45,954 bases of DNA from the NCBI GenBank assembly GCA_018669005.1, contig JABJAL010000091.1, forward strand, positions 1 to 45,954. Reading direction: 5' to 3'. Below are positions 28,201-35,283 of this stretch, in pieces. The translations under genes and the position numbers were made by a program. Source of the DNA: Nitrospinaceae bacterium (GTDB lineage: Bacteria > UBA8248). Every line of letters begins with the position of its first letter. Within the stretch, counting starts at the first letter, position 1. The notes beneath the pieces were generated by a model. That model saw only the letters and a program-made list of their open reading frames with translations, was not told the origin of the DNA and did no database searches.

Positions 28201-28368
28201 GACCGGACCCTTATTTTCATCGCCCACCGCTATGCCGCTGCACAGTTTTCGGATCTTATTGTCGTGCTAGATCAGGGTGTTATTGTCGAGCAGGGCAGCT
28301 ATCATGAACTTATGGACCGCCGGGGCTTGTATTATTACCTTTGTCGGCAATCGGCGCCGGTGAATTAA
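25255..28368 (+). CDS. Peptidase-containing ABC exporter with two N-terminal cNMP-binding domains
   Basis: 1037 residues. Two cyclic-nucleotide-binding domains come first (about 10-130 and 140-255). Each has an intact phosphate-binding cassette: FFGERALVKGEPRSATIRA and FFGELALLTKRPRAASIRA. After a Pro/Ser-rich linker comes a C39 cysteine peptidase (about 320-450) with catalytic Cys in DCGAACLAM (near 336), His in GNHYVVL and Asp in VADPG. Six TM helices follow (about 465-745), then an ATPase with Walker A GRSGSGKTT, LSGGQRQ signature and Walker B VLIFDEAMSALD. C39 exporters cut double-glycine leaders and export the cargo. The domains suggest gating by cAMP or cGMP (inferred). A parvulin gene follows; no membrane-fusion-protein gene is nearby. 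ATG 25255 follows AAGGGGTG. Confidence 0.95.
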   Translation: MPTQAEDLRAVLDKTPLFSYLDESILSGLISKFEIVSYRLGDTIIREGDPGDSFYVIFNGRARVLGVGADGGELTLITLSRGDFFGERALVKGEPRSATIRAATDIVLAKLSKEYFLAAVENDPKAIKFLDNYIEHESLHNFLRQFTILSSLNVKETKVWIDEMEPEYFDAGEYVFRHGDEPEKFYVVLEGKVDVIKEGEGGGNSLTTIRAGEFFGELALLTKRPRAASIRASEPLKVLSLSKEKFEDLVHKSSSLQKKLSNTIALYNLDSLPESLPLDVKKSTSPPPGPESSKVQASSAGTAELCPARRSMPARVLGKFLKRVRYPWLEQFDVSDCGAACLAMICRYYGKKISVTRLRDMANISQQGATLLSVAAAGDSLGFKTNALNTDYEEMMRLEGPAIIHWEGNHYVVLYEADEAEVIVADPGIGLIEMSRKEFEAGWTGFALALQPAEHLSRVEESRGSLRRFLRYLFQERALLAGVLGVSILIGALGLALPLFVHLVVDRVIAGRDVSLLRTMFTGMVGLTVFGVFVSSFRGYLMTLISNRFEKTSLSLLYRHILSAPMRFFNVRKLGDILVRFEENENLKNMLERRSFSILIDAVMVVLSLALMFFYSPLLTLIVVMFIPLFGGVSVGFSPLLRSMNRRQFAADAASDSFLVESIGGVSTLKAAGAEGANRSRWEKLYARVLEVRFKNSMAGISVESASRLLESFSGLILLYFGSLQVVEGNMTLGALMAFYILANNVNEPIRKLVEMWERVQESLESAQRISDIYNVPPEEELAEGRKPYLPAIKGHIRMENVTFSYAAPGEPALRNVSLDIQPGQKIAIVGRSGSGKTTLVNMLLRFYSPQEGRVLFDGQDIEAVSVESLRSQIGVVLQENTLFSGTIRENIALARPHAPLEEVIEAARLATAHDFISELVSDYETDVGEWGAALSGGQRQLIAIARALFVRPRVLIFDEAMSALDSESGRAVHRGMEAMAKDRTLIFIAHRYAAAQFSDLIVVLDQGVIVEQGSYHELMDRRGLYYYLCRQSAPVN

Positions 28369-28458
28369 TTTCGTATATAAATTATCTTATTTAGCTAGGT
28401 ATCGCTTGGGCTCCGGTAGCGGGGATGTTAGTATCACAGCTAATAATCTACATGTGGA

Positions 28459-28485
28459 GAGCGCATTTTTTATGTATCTGCGCTC
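28459..28485 (+). other. Hairpin between exporter and parvulin genes
   Basis: A seven-base stem GAGCGCA / TGCGCTC with a 13-base T-rich loop. It may adjust expression of the second gene or stabilise the transcript. No T tract follows, so it is not a normal terminator. Confidence 0.4.
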
Positions 28486-28546
28486 CCTAGGCCATTAGAG
28501 TCCAATATTGGTTTTAACTTCAGAGCCGGGGGGGGGTATTCAGGGG

Positions 28547-29341
28547 ATGGAGGAATATAGCAAAATTAGCGTAGCCACGGTGGGTTCTGAGTCGGTGTTT
28601 TTGGATGACCTTATTTTTCACTTGAAAACTGATCTGAATCAGAACGTTCTTGAGTCCACCATACACGAGCAACTCCTCAAGGAGGCGTCTCGTGAGATGG
28701 GCATTGAGGTGACCGATGAAGCGCTGCAATTGGTTTCTGATGAATTCCTGCGGAAAAAAGGTCTTCATTCTGCCATGGAGACGCATCAATGGTTGGCCGA
28801 CAACGGCCTCAGTATCGGTGAATTTGAAAGAAAAATGGAAGGAGATATCGTTCTCGATGAGATTTTGAATCAGGTGGCCAGCGATGAGGCTATTCGCAGG
28901 GTGTTTATCGAGAATATAACCGAATTTCAGTGCGTGAAATTGGGCCTCATTGTGACCAACAGCGAGGGGGCGGCACGTGAAATAGTGAGTCAACTTCAGG
29001 AAGGAGAGGCCGATTTTACGGAACTGGCCTTAAAATATTCGATTCGGGCCGATGTGGAGAAAAACGGCGGCTATATGGGCCGTGCCTACCGCAACGATCT
29101 GCCATTTGAGGTCGATGCAAAAGTGTTCGATGAAGATGCGTCCGGTCTGATTGGGCCAATCGAAGTGGGGGGCGATTTTTACATCGCCAAACTCTACGAG
29201 AAGATGCAAGCTGAACTCGATGGGCCTGCGCGGGAACTATGCCAAAGAATGCTGTTTGATGAATTCATGCAGGAAAAATCTCAGGGGCTCGGCGTGAACG
29301 TTCATATATTGCCCGATCCGCCAAGTTCCGGGGCCATGTAA
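28547..29341 (+). CDS. Parvulin-type peptidyl-prolyl isomerase, exporter-associated
   Basis: 264 residues from ATG 28547, with a run of G upstream; a TTG at 28508 is in frame. The N-terminal half (about 1-115) is helical and SurA/PrsA-like, with LESTIHEQLLKEASREMGIEVTDEALQ and LSIGEFERKME. The rotamase part (about 125-225) has GAAREIVSQLQEGEADFTELALKYSIR, NGGYMGRAYRNDLP and IGPIEVGGDFYIAKLYEK. There is no signal peptide or lipobox, so it probably acts in the cytoplasm, unlike PrsA or SurA. Lying after the C39 exporter, it likely keeps the cargo peptide unfolded or presents it to the transporter (inference). The gap to the exporter stop is about 180 bases, with a hairpin in it. Confidence 0.82.
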   Translation: MEEYSKISVATVGSESVFLDDLIFHLKTDLNQNVLESTIHEQLLKEASREMGIEVTDEALQLVSDEFLRKKGLHSAMETHQWLADNGLSIGEFERKMEGDIVLDEILNQVASDEAIRRVFIENITEFQCVKLGLIVTNSEGAAREIVSQLQEGEADFTELALKYSIRADVEKNGGYMGRAYRNDLPFEVDAKVFDEDASGLIGPIEVGGDFYIAKLYEKMQAELDGPARELCQRMLFDEFMQEKSQGLGVNVHILPDPPSSGAM

Positions 29342-29361
29342 AGATATTCGAATTTTGGACA

Positions 29362-29397
29362 TAAAAAAAGCCAGGGCAAAAGCCCTGGCTTTTTTTA
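29362..29397. terminator. Bidirectional terminator between parvulin and double-glycine peptide genes
   Basis: A perfect nine-base stem AGCCAGGGC-AAAA-GCCCTGGCT, with seven A before and seven T after. It can end transcripts from both convergent genes. Confidence 0.92.
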
Positions 29398-29445
29398 TTT
29401 TTTTATTCGGGGCAACCACCACTCCGTGAATCTTGAGGGGAGGGG

Positions 29446-29637
29446 TTATTCCTCGTTGTCTTTTTTTCGGTACTCTGACACCGGGAATTTTTGATTCTTG
29501 TCGCCATAAAAAGTGCGGTACCGATAACCTTTCAGGTGGCTCTTTGAGGCCCAATGTCCGCCTTGGACCTCATCCATTTCCTTGCCGCTGAGAACGGAAT
29601 TTTGTTTCAATAAGTCCTGAATTATGATTCTTGCCAT
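29446..29637 (-). CDS. Double-glycine leader peptide, likely substrate of the C39 exporter
   Basis: 63 residues. Residues 1-27 form a classical leader ending in LSGKEMDEVQGG. The pattern L-S-x-x-E-M/L-x-x-V/I-x-G-G matches bacteriocin and RiPP leaders cut by C39 peptidases after GG. The predicted mature peptide (36 residues, starting HWASKSHLKGYRYRTFYGD) is basic and Tyr-rich, without cysteines, so disulphide or lanthionine bridges are excluded. ATG 29637 is preceded by GGGGGAAAGGGAA, and a promoter with TTGACA lies at 29680-29708. It is convergent to the exporter-parvulin genes across a shared terminator. No immunity or modification gene is evident nearby. It may be a signal, a bacteriocin or a surface peptide. 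Confidence 0.8.
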   Translation of the reverse strand: MARIIIQDLLKQNSVLSGKEMDEVQGGHWASKSHLKGYRYRTFYGDKNQKFPVSEYRKKDNEE

Positions 29638-29679
29638 CGGATTCCCTTTCCCCCTCAGGTGTGTGTAACTATGTTGGCC

Positions 29680-29708
29680 AAAATAGTCGGAAAGAAAAGG
29701 TTTGTCAA
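29680..29708 (-). promoter_or_regulatory. Sigma-70 promoter of the double-glycine peptide
   Basis: On the minus strand: consensus TTGACA (29703-29708), exactly 17 bases, then TATTTT (29680-29685). Predicted start near 29673, a leader of about 36 bases. Confidence 0.7.
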
Positions 29709-29801
29709 GAATAATTATTTTCAGCGGAAATGCAATGCGTAACTATAAATAAAACAACGGGGTTGGAGGTAGATGCACTGCCCGAAAAGAGTCTTATTCG
29801 A

Positions 29802-30044
29802 CTAGGGATTAGTAGAAAACGGGGATTCTTTAGATTCGACCCGGGCTTTACGCTTCAATTCGAGATACTGATCAATATCAACCAACACAGCCATGGGGCG
29901 ACCGTTTCTTTCAACTAAAACGGGCTCATGGTCGTAAACCACTCGATGCAGCAGATCGCCAAAGCGGTTTTTTGCATCCGTTGCCGTTACTGTGCCCAAA
30001 TCATGGATTTGAAGCCGGGCTCTTAACTCCTCGCCTCTGGCCAT
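29802..30044 (-). CDS. Phd/YefM-family antitoxin, apparently without toxin
   Basis: 80 residues. The Phd/YefM fold is evident: GTVTATDAKNRFGDLLHRVVYDHEPVLVERNGRPMAVLVDIDQYLELK, where the N-terminal half binds DNA and the C-terminus normally neutralises a Doc, YoeB or VapC/RelE-type toxin. AAGGAGGAACC precedes ATG 30044. Downstream only 164 bases remain before the double-glycine peptide, and upstream is the tRNA-Lys, so no toxin gene fits beside it. It may be an orphan, act as a plain repressor, or pair with a toxin elsewhere. Confidence 0.85.
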   Translation of the reverse strand: MARGEELRARLQIHDLGTVTATDAKNRFGDLLHRVVYDHEPVLVERNGRPMAVLVDIDQYLELKRKARVESKESPFSTNP

Positions 30045-30200
30045 GGTTCCTCCTTCGAAACTTTCATTTAAATAAGCGGGCGTCTATTAATGTACCATCT
30101 AGCGCCGCTAAAGAGAAGGGGAAAACGGGGGCTTATTTTTCTCCCGTACCTCAGTATCTAGGGAGATTAACCCGGCCACCAGCCGGTATAATGGGTAAAA

Positions 30201-30276
<76 letters not shown>

Positions 30277-30416
30277 AAGAAAGCAGCAAGAGAAATACCC
30301 GCCACAGGCCATTAAGTCAACCCTAGGCCTGATTTTAAAAGGGAGCGGCTTGACTGGGCCCTGTCCCCTGTGTTCAATAGCTCCGCCATCGACCGAATAT
30401 CAGGTCTGGTGGCCGT

Positions 30417-30492
<76 letters not shown>

Positions 30493-30508
30493 CTTATCAA
30501 TTTTCATG

Positions 30509-30537
30509 AAAAAGCCCAAAGATCAAGGGTTTTTTCT
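30509..30537. terminator. Weak bidirectional terminator after tRNA-Thr and the RmlD-like gene
   Basis: AAAAAGCCC-AAAGATCAA-GGGTTTTTT. Only three G-C pairs plus A-T pairs, with a T tract on both strands. Its position between convergent units supports it. Confidence 0.5.
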
Positions 30538-30569
30538 TTTGTCGTTTTATGTGCTTCCAATCTAATTCT

Positions 30570-31448
30570 CTAGAGGGCCTGGTCGGCGAGCAGGGTGCCC
30601 AGAAGTGGCGCCGACAGACTGCGTGGGGACCAGTCGAGGATCTTCGACAAGCGAGAGCTGTCGAGACTCAAGTCCGCCGGTCTCCCTTCGGCCATACCCA
30701 ATTCCTCTCGCGTCGCTGCGCCTATTAGATTTGTGTCGCGTCCAGCCGCTTCTGCCATCCGTAACGCAAACTCATATCGAGTCAGGTCCTCGGGTCCACC
30801 ACAGTGAAGTGTTCCACTTATTTCATTCTTCTCGGCCAAATCGACTGCCGCATGCGCAATGTCAGGGGCTGCAATGGGGCTCCGGGTCTCATCCGTGAAC
30901 ATTTTTAATGTCTTGCCTTTATCTAGGGCCTCAAGAATGCCTGAGGTCGGTGAGGAATTTCCGCTGGGGGGGATGCCAATAATCAGACAAGGTCGCAAGG
31001 TGACCGCCTCGGGATAGGCTTTGGCTACAGCCTGCTCGCCCTGCAGTTTTGATTTTCCATAGGTATTCAAAGGCAGGGCTTCGTCTTCCTCAAGCCACTT
31101 GCCGTGGCTGCCGTCAAAAATTTGATTCGAGGAGATGTGTACAAGACGAATCCCGTGATGCGCTGCCAGGCTGGCGAGCTCGCCCACTGCCGAGACATTT
31201 ACCTTTTGGGCCAGGGCCGGGTCCTCGTCGCACTCGGCGACCACTGAAATAGCCGCAGTGTGGATAATAGCGTCGGGACGCTGGGTTTCTATCGCCTCGA
31301 CAAGCATGTCCCGTTGTGTGAAATCGATGGGCAAGCCTCCTTGCTCTGAGCGGCGCGACCATGCCAGCGCCGTGTGCTCGCGGCTTGCCAGCTCGCGCAT
31401 TACAAAGCTTCCTAAGAATCCACTTGCTCCGGTAACGGCAACTTTCAT
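30570..31448 (-). CDS. RmlD-like NAD(P)-dependent sugar reductase / epimerase
   Basis: 292 residues of the extended SDR superfamily, RmlD type. VTGASGFLGSFVM is the nucleotide-binding motif. HTAAISVVAECDEDPALAQKVNVSAV, ISSNQIFDGSHGKWLEEDEALPLNTYGKSKLQGEQAV (with catalytic YxxxK as YGKSK) and RPCLIIGIPPSG follow the usual RmlD order. RmlD reduces dTDP-4-keto-L-rhamnose. No other rhamnose genes (RmlA/B/C) lie here, so a different nucleotide-sugar or related reductase role is equally possible. ATG 31448 has only a weak GAGGGAC-type ribosome site. It stands alone. Confidence 0.85.
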   Translation of the reverse strand: MKVAVTGASGFLGSFVMRELASREHTALAWSRRSEQGGLPIDFTQRDMLVEAIETQRPDAIIHTAAISVVAECDEDPALAQKVNVSAVGELASLAAHHGIRLVHISSNQIFDGSHGKWLEEDEALPLNTYGKSKLQGEQAVAKAYPEAVTLRPCLIIGIPPSGNSSPTSGILEALDKGKTLKMFTDETRSPIAAPDIAHAAVDLAEKNEISGTLHCGGPEDLTRYEFALRMAEAAGRDTNLIGAATREELGMAEGRPADLSLDSSRLSKILDWSPRSLSAPLLGTLLADQAL

Positions 31449-31744
31449 AAGTCCCTCATAAATGAATCTTCACCCTTGTGTCCGAAAAGTTATACCCGAA
31501 GAACGTTGGAATTCAATGATCCGAATCCTTGCCAATTATTTGAAATGTGGTTCGGCTAAATGATTGAAATTGTAACACCGGCAACGACCCATAAATAATT
31601 GTATCGAAATGGGACAGTTCTCGAGAGTAAATTTAAATATTACAGGCCCCTTACAAACTCATAACATAATGATTGGCTGCGGAAATTATTATCATATGCA
31701 TGAGGTTTCCTTGGGGGGAATCTCGAGACCATTAAGGCCACTCA

Positions 31745-31840
31745 ATGGTCCTTTCACGATAAAGGCAAACCCGTCGCGAGGTGGGGGCGCAAAGGCACAA
31801 GTCAGTTCCCTCCAGAGCGGGATTGACGGTTGGCCTACCG
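31745..31840 (+). ncRNA. GEMM-I type (c-di-GMP) riboswitch candidate
   Basis: The core CACGATAAAGGCAAACC (31755-31771) is followed by stem CCCGTC / GGTGGG closed by a GCGA (GNRA) tetraloop, then GGCGCAAAG (31786-31794). This is the GCAAACC-stem-GNRA-GGGRCGCAAAG signature of GEMM aptamers. A second hairpin follows (GTCA...CCC / GGGATTGAC, 31801-31827), where the tetraloop receptor is expected. The 3' strand GGCCTA can pair back with AAAGGC to close P1. The base before CAAACC is G, the c-di-GMP form as opposed to the cAG-binding form. The next large gene is a GGDEF-EAL protein, fitting feedback by c-di-GMP. The 3' half is less typical than the 5' half. Confidence 0.65.
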
Positions 31841-31859
31841 AAAGAAAGGAGGAAATCAT

Positions 31860-31905
31860 TCTCTTTTGTGCGGCCTGGAATTATCTAGCGCAAGAGAGAT
31901 TTTAA
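31860..31905 (+). terminator. Expression-platform hairpin of the riboswitch candidate
   Basis: Arms TCTCTTTTG..CG and CGCAAGAGAGA pair over about 11 bases with one G-T pair and a two-base bulge, followed by TTTTAAT. It sits 20 bases after the aptamer, where a ligand-controlled terminator is expected. The T tract is short. Confidence 0.45.
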
Positions 31906-32142
31906 TAAAAAAAATTGACAATCTCCTGGTTTTGACGCCCCATAAGTTTATGATGTGTTGCCTCTAAGTTGGTGAGTTGTGCACCGAGTCTATAGGGTGT
32001 TCAGGATTCAGAAAACCGAAACTCTATATAAAAAAGATACTTATTTGGCGATTCGCCGCTACATGCGGCATTGCCCTCGCTGAATTTGTGCATCTGAATC
32101 TGCGAATAGCGGATAGATGTATTAGTACAATAGGAATTTGGC

Positions 32143-32340
32143 ATGTTGAACGATGCAAAGAGTTTTTCGCCATCCCAAAGTCTCTCTCATCTGTCGGACA
32201 AGGAGTTGGAAGCAAATTTCCTTGAACTGGTCCGGAAGCGGAGGCTTCACCGAAATAGTGTGGATGTCGTGAATATTGAATACTCCATGATCCAGATTCA
32301 TGAAGAGATGAGTAGGCGCTCAACCCTTGAGCAAGGCTAA
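32143..32340 (+). CDS. Small hypothetical protein
   Basis: 65 residues, soluble and helical (LSDKELEANFLELVRKRRLHRNSVDVVNIEYSMIQIHEEMSRR). AGGA lies about eight bases before ATG 32143. It lies downstream of the riboswitch candidate and 255 bases before the GGDEF-EAL gene, so it may be the first gene of that transcript. No family recognised. Moderately protein-like composition is the main support. Confidence 0.5.
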   Translation: MLNDAKSFSPSQSLSHLSDKELEANFLELVRKRRLHRNSVDVVNIEYSMIQIHEEMSRRSTLEQG

Positions 32341-32594
32341 TCTCTATTGAGGCGGGTCGTTTTGGTGGGCTCGGTAATTTAAAGTATTTTCGTCTTCTGC
32401 ACCGCCGCTTTACTTTTGAATTTAATATAATCCTTTCTCTTTTCTTCTTAATTCTTATATCAATTTTGTGTTTAATTTTTTTTGATATCCTTGCGGGATG
32501 ATGTTGAATTGTTTAGATTTAACTCGAATGTTTCCTTTTAGTATGAAGTTATTCTCGAAATGAAAGGATTGACTGGGGTTTTACCGCTCACCCC

Positions 32595-35036
32595 ATGATG
32601 GATATGAAAGATCATCCCATTTCTTCCATCGGTAGGCGCTCTGGCGTCACTAAAGCAAATTTCTATGTTTGGCTGCTCGGCCTGACATGTGTAGTCGCGT
32701 TCACGCTACTTTCGAGTTTCTTAACAACCAGGTTCATAGTCGATCAGGCAATGCAATTTGAAGCCAACAAAGTCGCCAATTATATCAATCTGATGATTCA
32801 TAGGAATTTTTCTTCCGATACTTTGGGAAAGCCCGATTCCCAGGAGGCGAAGAAATATTTTAAGCGGATTCATTTCAGCATGATGTCGCTGGATATCGAG
32901 AAAGTGCTTGCCTTCAGGGTTTGGAGTACCAAGAGGAAAGTGATTTGGTCGTCTATAGATGAGGATCTCAATATAGTTTCGCCTCCGAGAATGTTTCTAA
33001 ATATGGAGGCTGGTGCCGTTTCATTTGAAATAAAAACACCGTCAATTTCTCTTGCAGAAAAAATGGATACTTCAGTTCTTTCCGGCGCCCTCATTTTGAA
33101 TACATTGGTTCCCGTTTGGGAGATTGGCGCAATTAAAAATAAGGCACCCAATATATATATAGAGGCTTTCAGTGAGCCGAGTTTCTTGTTCGAACAACAG
33201 GAGAAGATTGAAGCTCGTGCCAGGTGGACTATTGGCATGGGTAGCCTGTTGTTTCTTCTCTTTGTCATGGTTGGGCGACACTGGTACGGACGGATACAGG
33301 GCGAGGAGAGCTTGACCCGCGAGTTCCTGCGAAGCGTTGTGAATGATGCTGCCGACGGCATTATTTTTACGAACCAGGACCGTGAAATTCTTTTCTGGAA
33401 TTCGGCTGCCGAGGCCCTTTATGGCTATACACAAGACGAAGCGCTTGGTCAGAGCGTGTTGATGCTTGCCCACTCGGAGAGAAGGGAAGACGTCCTGAAT
33501 CACGTTCACGATGTCTTGACGACCGGTGAGGCGGTATCTTATGAGACGGATCGAATGCGAAAAGACGGAAGCATGATACCCGTTAGCATTACTCTTTCGC
33601 CCGTGAACGATGCTCCCGGAAATGTCGTTGCCGTGGCGGGTATCCATAAGGATCTTTCCGAGCGTATCGAATCCGAGGAGCGACTCAAGCGTCAGGCGAA
33701 TTTCGATGTGCTGACCGAATTGCCAAACCGTGCTATGGCGCTGGAGTATCTCTCGAAATCGCTGGCCCTGGCCGAGCGAAATAAGCGAAACGTCGTACTC
33801 ATGTTCGTCGATTTGGATCGCTTTAAAAATGTCAACGATACGCTAGGTCATGCGGCGGGAGACACTGTGCTGATTGAGGCAGCGAGCCGTCTTAAATCAT
33901 GCATTCGTAAAGGCGATACGCTTGCGCACAGAGAGGACGAGGAGTCCGGTGAGGTGGTTGCGCGTTTTGGGGGTGATGAGTTCCTCGTTATTTTGCCCGA
34001 TATGCAGGATCCATCAAACGTCGAGGCCGTGGCCCGAAGGATTTTAGAAGTTTATTCCTCGCCGTTCGTCTTGGAAGGACAGGAATTTTTTCTCACGGCG
34101 AGTGTCGGCTTGGCGACTTATCCCAAAGATGGAGACGACCCTCACATATTAATGCAGAACGCTGATACGGCGCTCTATCAGGCCAAGGATAGCGAGCGAA
34201 ATACCTACCGTTTCTTCGACTCAGCCATGAACCAGGCGGCAATTGACCGGATGCAGATTGAATCGCTTCTGCGGCGAGCTCTGGAGCAGGAAGAATTTTC
34301 TATTCACTACCAACCAATCGTTGATTTGAAGAGTGGCAATCTGGTGGGCGCGGAGGCCTTGTTACGATGGAATTCACCGGAACTGGGTTTTGTCCCGCCC
34401 GATCGCTTTATTGCCATCGCCGAGGAGACCGGGCTGATAGTGTCGATTGGTGAATGGGTTATGCGAACCGCCTGCCGTGATGCGAGGACCTGGCGGACTG
34501 ATGGTTCGAGGTCAATTCGGGTGGCGGTTAACGTTTCATCTCGCCAGGTTATGGGTGAGCAGTTTTTGGTGACGGTGACCGATGTGCTAAATGAGACCGG
34601 ATTGCAAGCCAATTGCCTGGGACTGGAAATCACCGAAGGGCTGCTCATGGACGATAGAGAAGACACGATTCAACTTTTCGAGGCCCTTGCCGAATTGGGT
34701 ACCACTTTGGCGCTCGATGACTTTGGTACAGGATATTCTTCCCTGAGCTACCTTAAGAAATTTCCATTTGCATCTCTAAAAATTGATAGGGCATTTGTGC
34801 GTGATGTCATCACGAATCCTGAAGATGCGACGCTATGCACAGCCATCGCCGGAATGGCGAAAGGCATGGGTTTCGAGGTAATAGGAGAGGGTGTGGAGTC
34901 AGAGGCGCAACTGAAGTTTATGAGGACAATAGGCTGTGATCAAGTGCAGGGCTATTTTTTCTCCAAACCTCTCCCTGTCGAGAAATTCATTGAATTTCAA
35001 AAAGAATGGAGCCCACGACCTTACTCGATCGCATAG
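32595..35036 (+). CDS. Membrane GGDEF-EAL protein with PAS sensor
   Basis: 813 residues. TM1 at about 23-46, an extracytoplasmic sensor of about 160 residues, TM2 at about 211-232, PAS (about 245-360), GGDEF (about 370-545), EAL (about 555-805). The GGDEF motif is intact (ARFGGDEFLVIL), but about 12 extra residues (HREDEESGEV) sit between RKGDTLA and it, displacing the usual RxxD site. EAL residues look complete: EALLRW, VNVSSRQ, LEITEGLL, LDDFGTGYSS, LKIDRAF, IGEGVES, VQGYFFSKP. It should hydrolyse c-di-GMP and may also make it. No clear ribosome site precedes ATG 32595; ATGs at 32598 and 32604 are alternatives. A riboswitch candidate lies upstream. Confidence 0.92.
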   Translation: MMDMKDHPISSIGRRSGVTKANFYVWLLGLTCVVAFTLLSSFLTTRFIVDQAMQFEANKVANYINLMIHRNFSSDTLGKPDSQEAKKYFKRIHFSMMSLDIEKVLAFRVWSTKRKVIWSSIDEDLNIVSPPRMFLNMEAGAVSFEIKTPSISLAEKMDTSVLSGALILNTLVPVWEIGAIKNKAPNIYIEAFSEPSFLFEQQEKIEARARWTIGMGSLLFLLFVMVGRHWYGRIQGEESLTREFLRSVVNDAADGIIFTNQDREILFWNSAAEALYGYTQDEALGQSVLMLAHSERREDVLNHVHDVLTTGEAVSYETDRMRKDGSMIPVSITLSPVNDAPGNVVAVAGIHKDLSERIESEERLKRQANFDVLTELPNRAMALEYLSKSLALAERNKRNVVLMFVDLDRFKNVNDTLGHAAGDTVLIEAASRLKSCIRKGDTLAHREDEESGEVVARFGGDEFLVILPDMQDPSNVEAVARRILEVYSSPFVLEGQEFFLTASVGLATYPKDGDDPHILMQNADTALYQAKDSERNTYRFFDSAMNQAAIDRMQIESLLRRALEQEEFSIHYQPIVDLKSGNLVGAEALLRWNSPELGFVPPDRFIAIAEETGLIVSIGEWVMRTACRDARTWRTDGSRSIRVAVNVSSRQVMGEQFLVTVTDVLNETGLQANCLGLEITEGLLMDDREDTIQLFEALAELGTTLALDDFGTGYSSLSYLKKFPFASLKIDRAFVRDVITNPEDATLCTAIAGMAKGMGFEVIGEGVESEAQLKFMRTIGCDQVQGYFFSKPLPVEKFIEFQKEWSPRPYSIA

Positions 35037-35103
35037 CTTATCTACTAAATTTAACAGGTTTTAATTTCCCCTTTTTATCATCTCCCGAATTCAACCCTGG
35101 TAT

Positions 35104-35115
35104 GAGAAGCTTCTC
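35104..35115. promoter_or_regulatory. 12-base perfect palindrome GAGAAGCTTCTC
   Basis: Lies about 38 bases before a TATAAT box (35153-35158) in the region upstream of the OmpR-type regulator, so it could be an operator. No second copy seen. Confidence 0.35.
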
Positions 35116-35203
35116 GCGCGAAAATGTCCTGTATAAGTGAAAAAATTCTTAATATAATGCTAGGATAGGGCGAATGATATTAAATTACACCGCATGCTTG
35201 TTC

Positions 35204-35220
35204 GAGGGATTGGTTCCCTC
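35204..35220 (+). other. Leader hairpin before the response regulator
   Basis: A perfect six-base stem GAGGGA / TCCCTC with loop TTGGT, 64 bases before the GTG start. It may affect translation or message stability. Confidence 0.35.
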
Positions 35221-35283
35221 ATGGCCGGTGGTAATTATTTTGGGCTTTAGAAATATTAGAATTGATTGTCTTGAGGCTCGAAA

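Larger units (their letters stand above)
31449..32142. other. Non-coding leader region with riboswitch candidate
   Basis: About 690 bases. The left 290 bases show no clear element. The GEMM-like aptamer at about 31745-31840 and its hairpin at 31860-31905 follow, then about 240 AT-rich bases before the small gene at 32143. Short plus-strand open frames here run through the aptamer and are not credible genes. Confidence 0.6.

Noticed and set aside
28405-28440. CTCCGGTAGCGGGG resembling the 3' part of a GEMM riboswitch between exporter and parvulin genes
   Set aside because: The conserved GCAAACC and CGCAAAG parts are absent upstream, so only a chance short match remains.
31609-31905. 98-codon plus-strand frame through the riboswitch candidate
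   Set aside because: No ribosome site, and the frame is explained by the structured RNA sequence.
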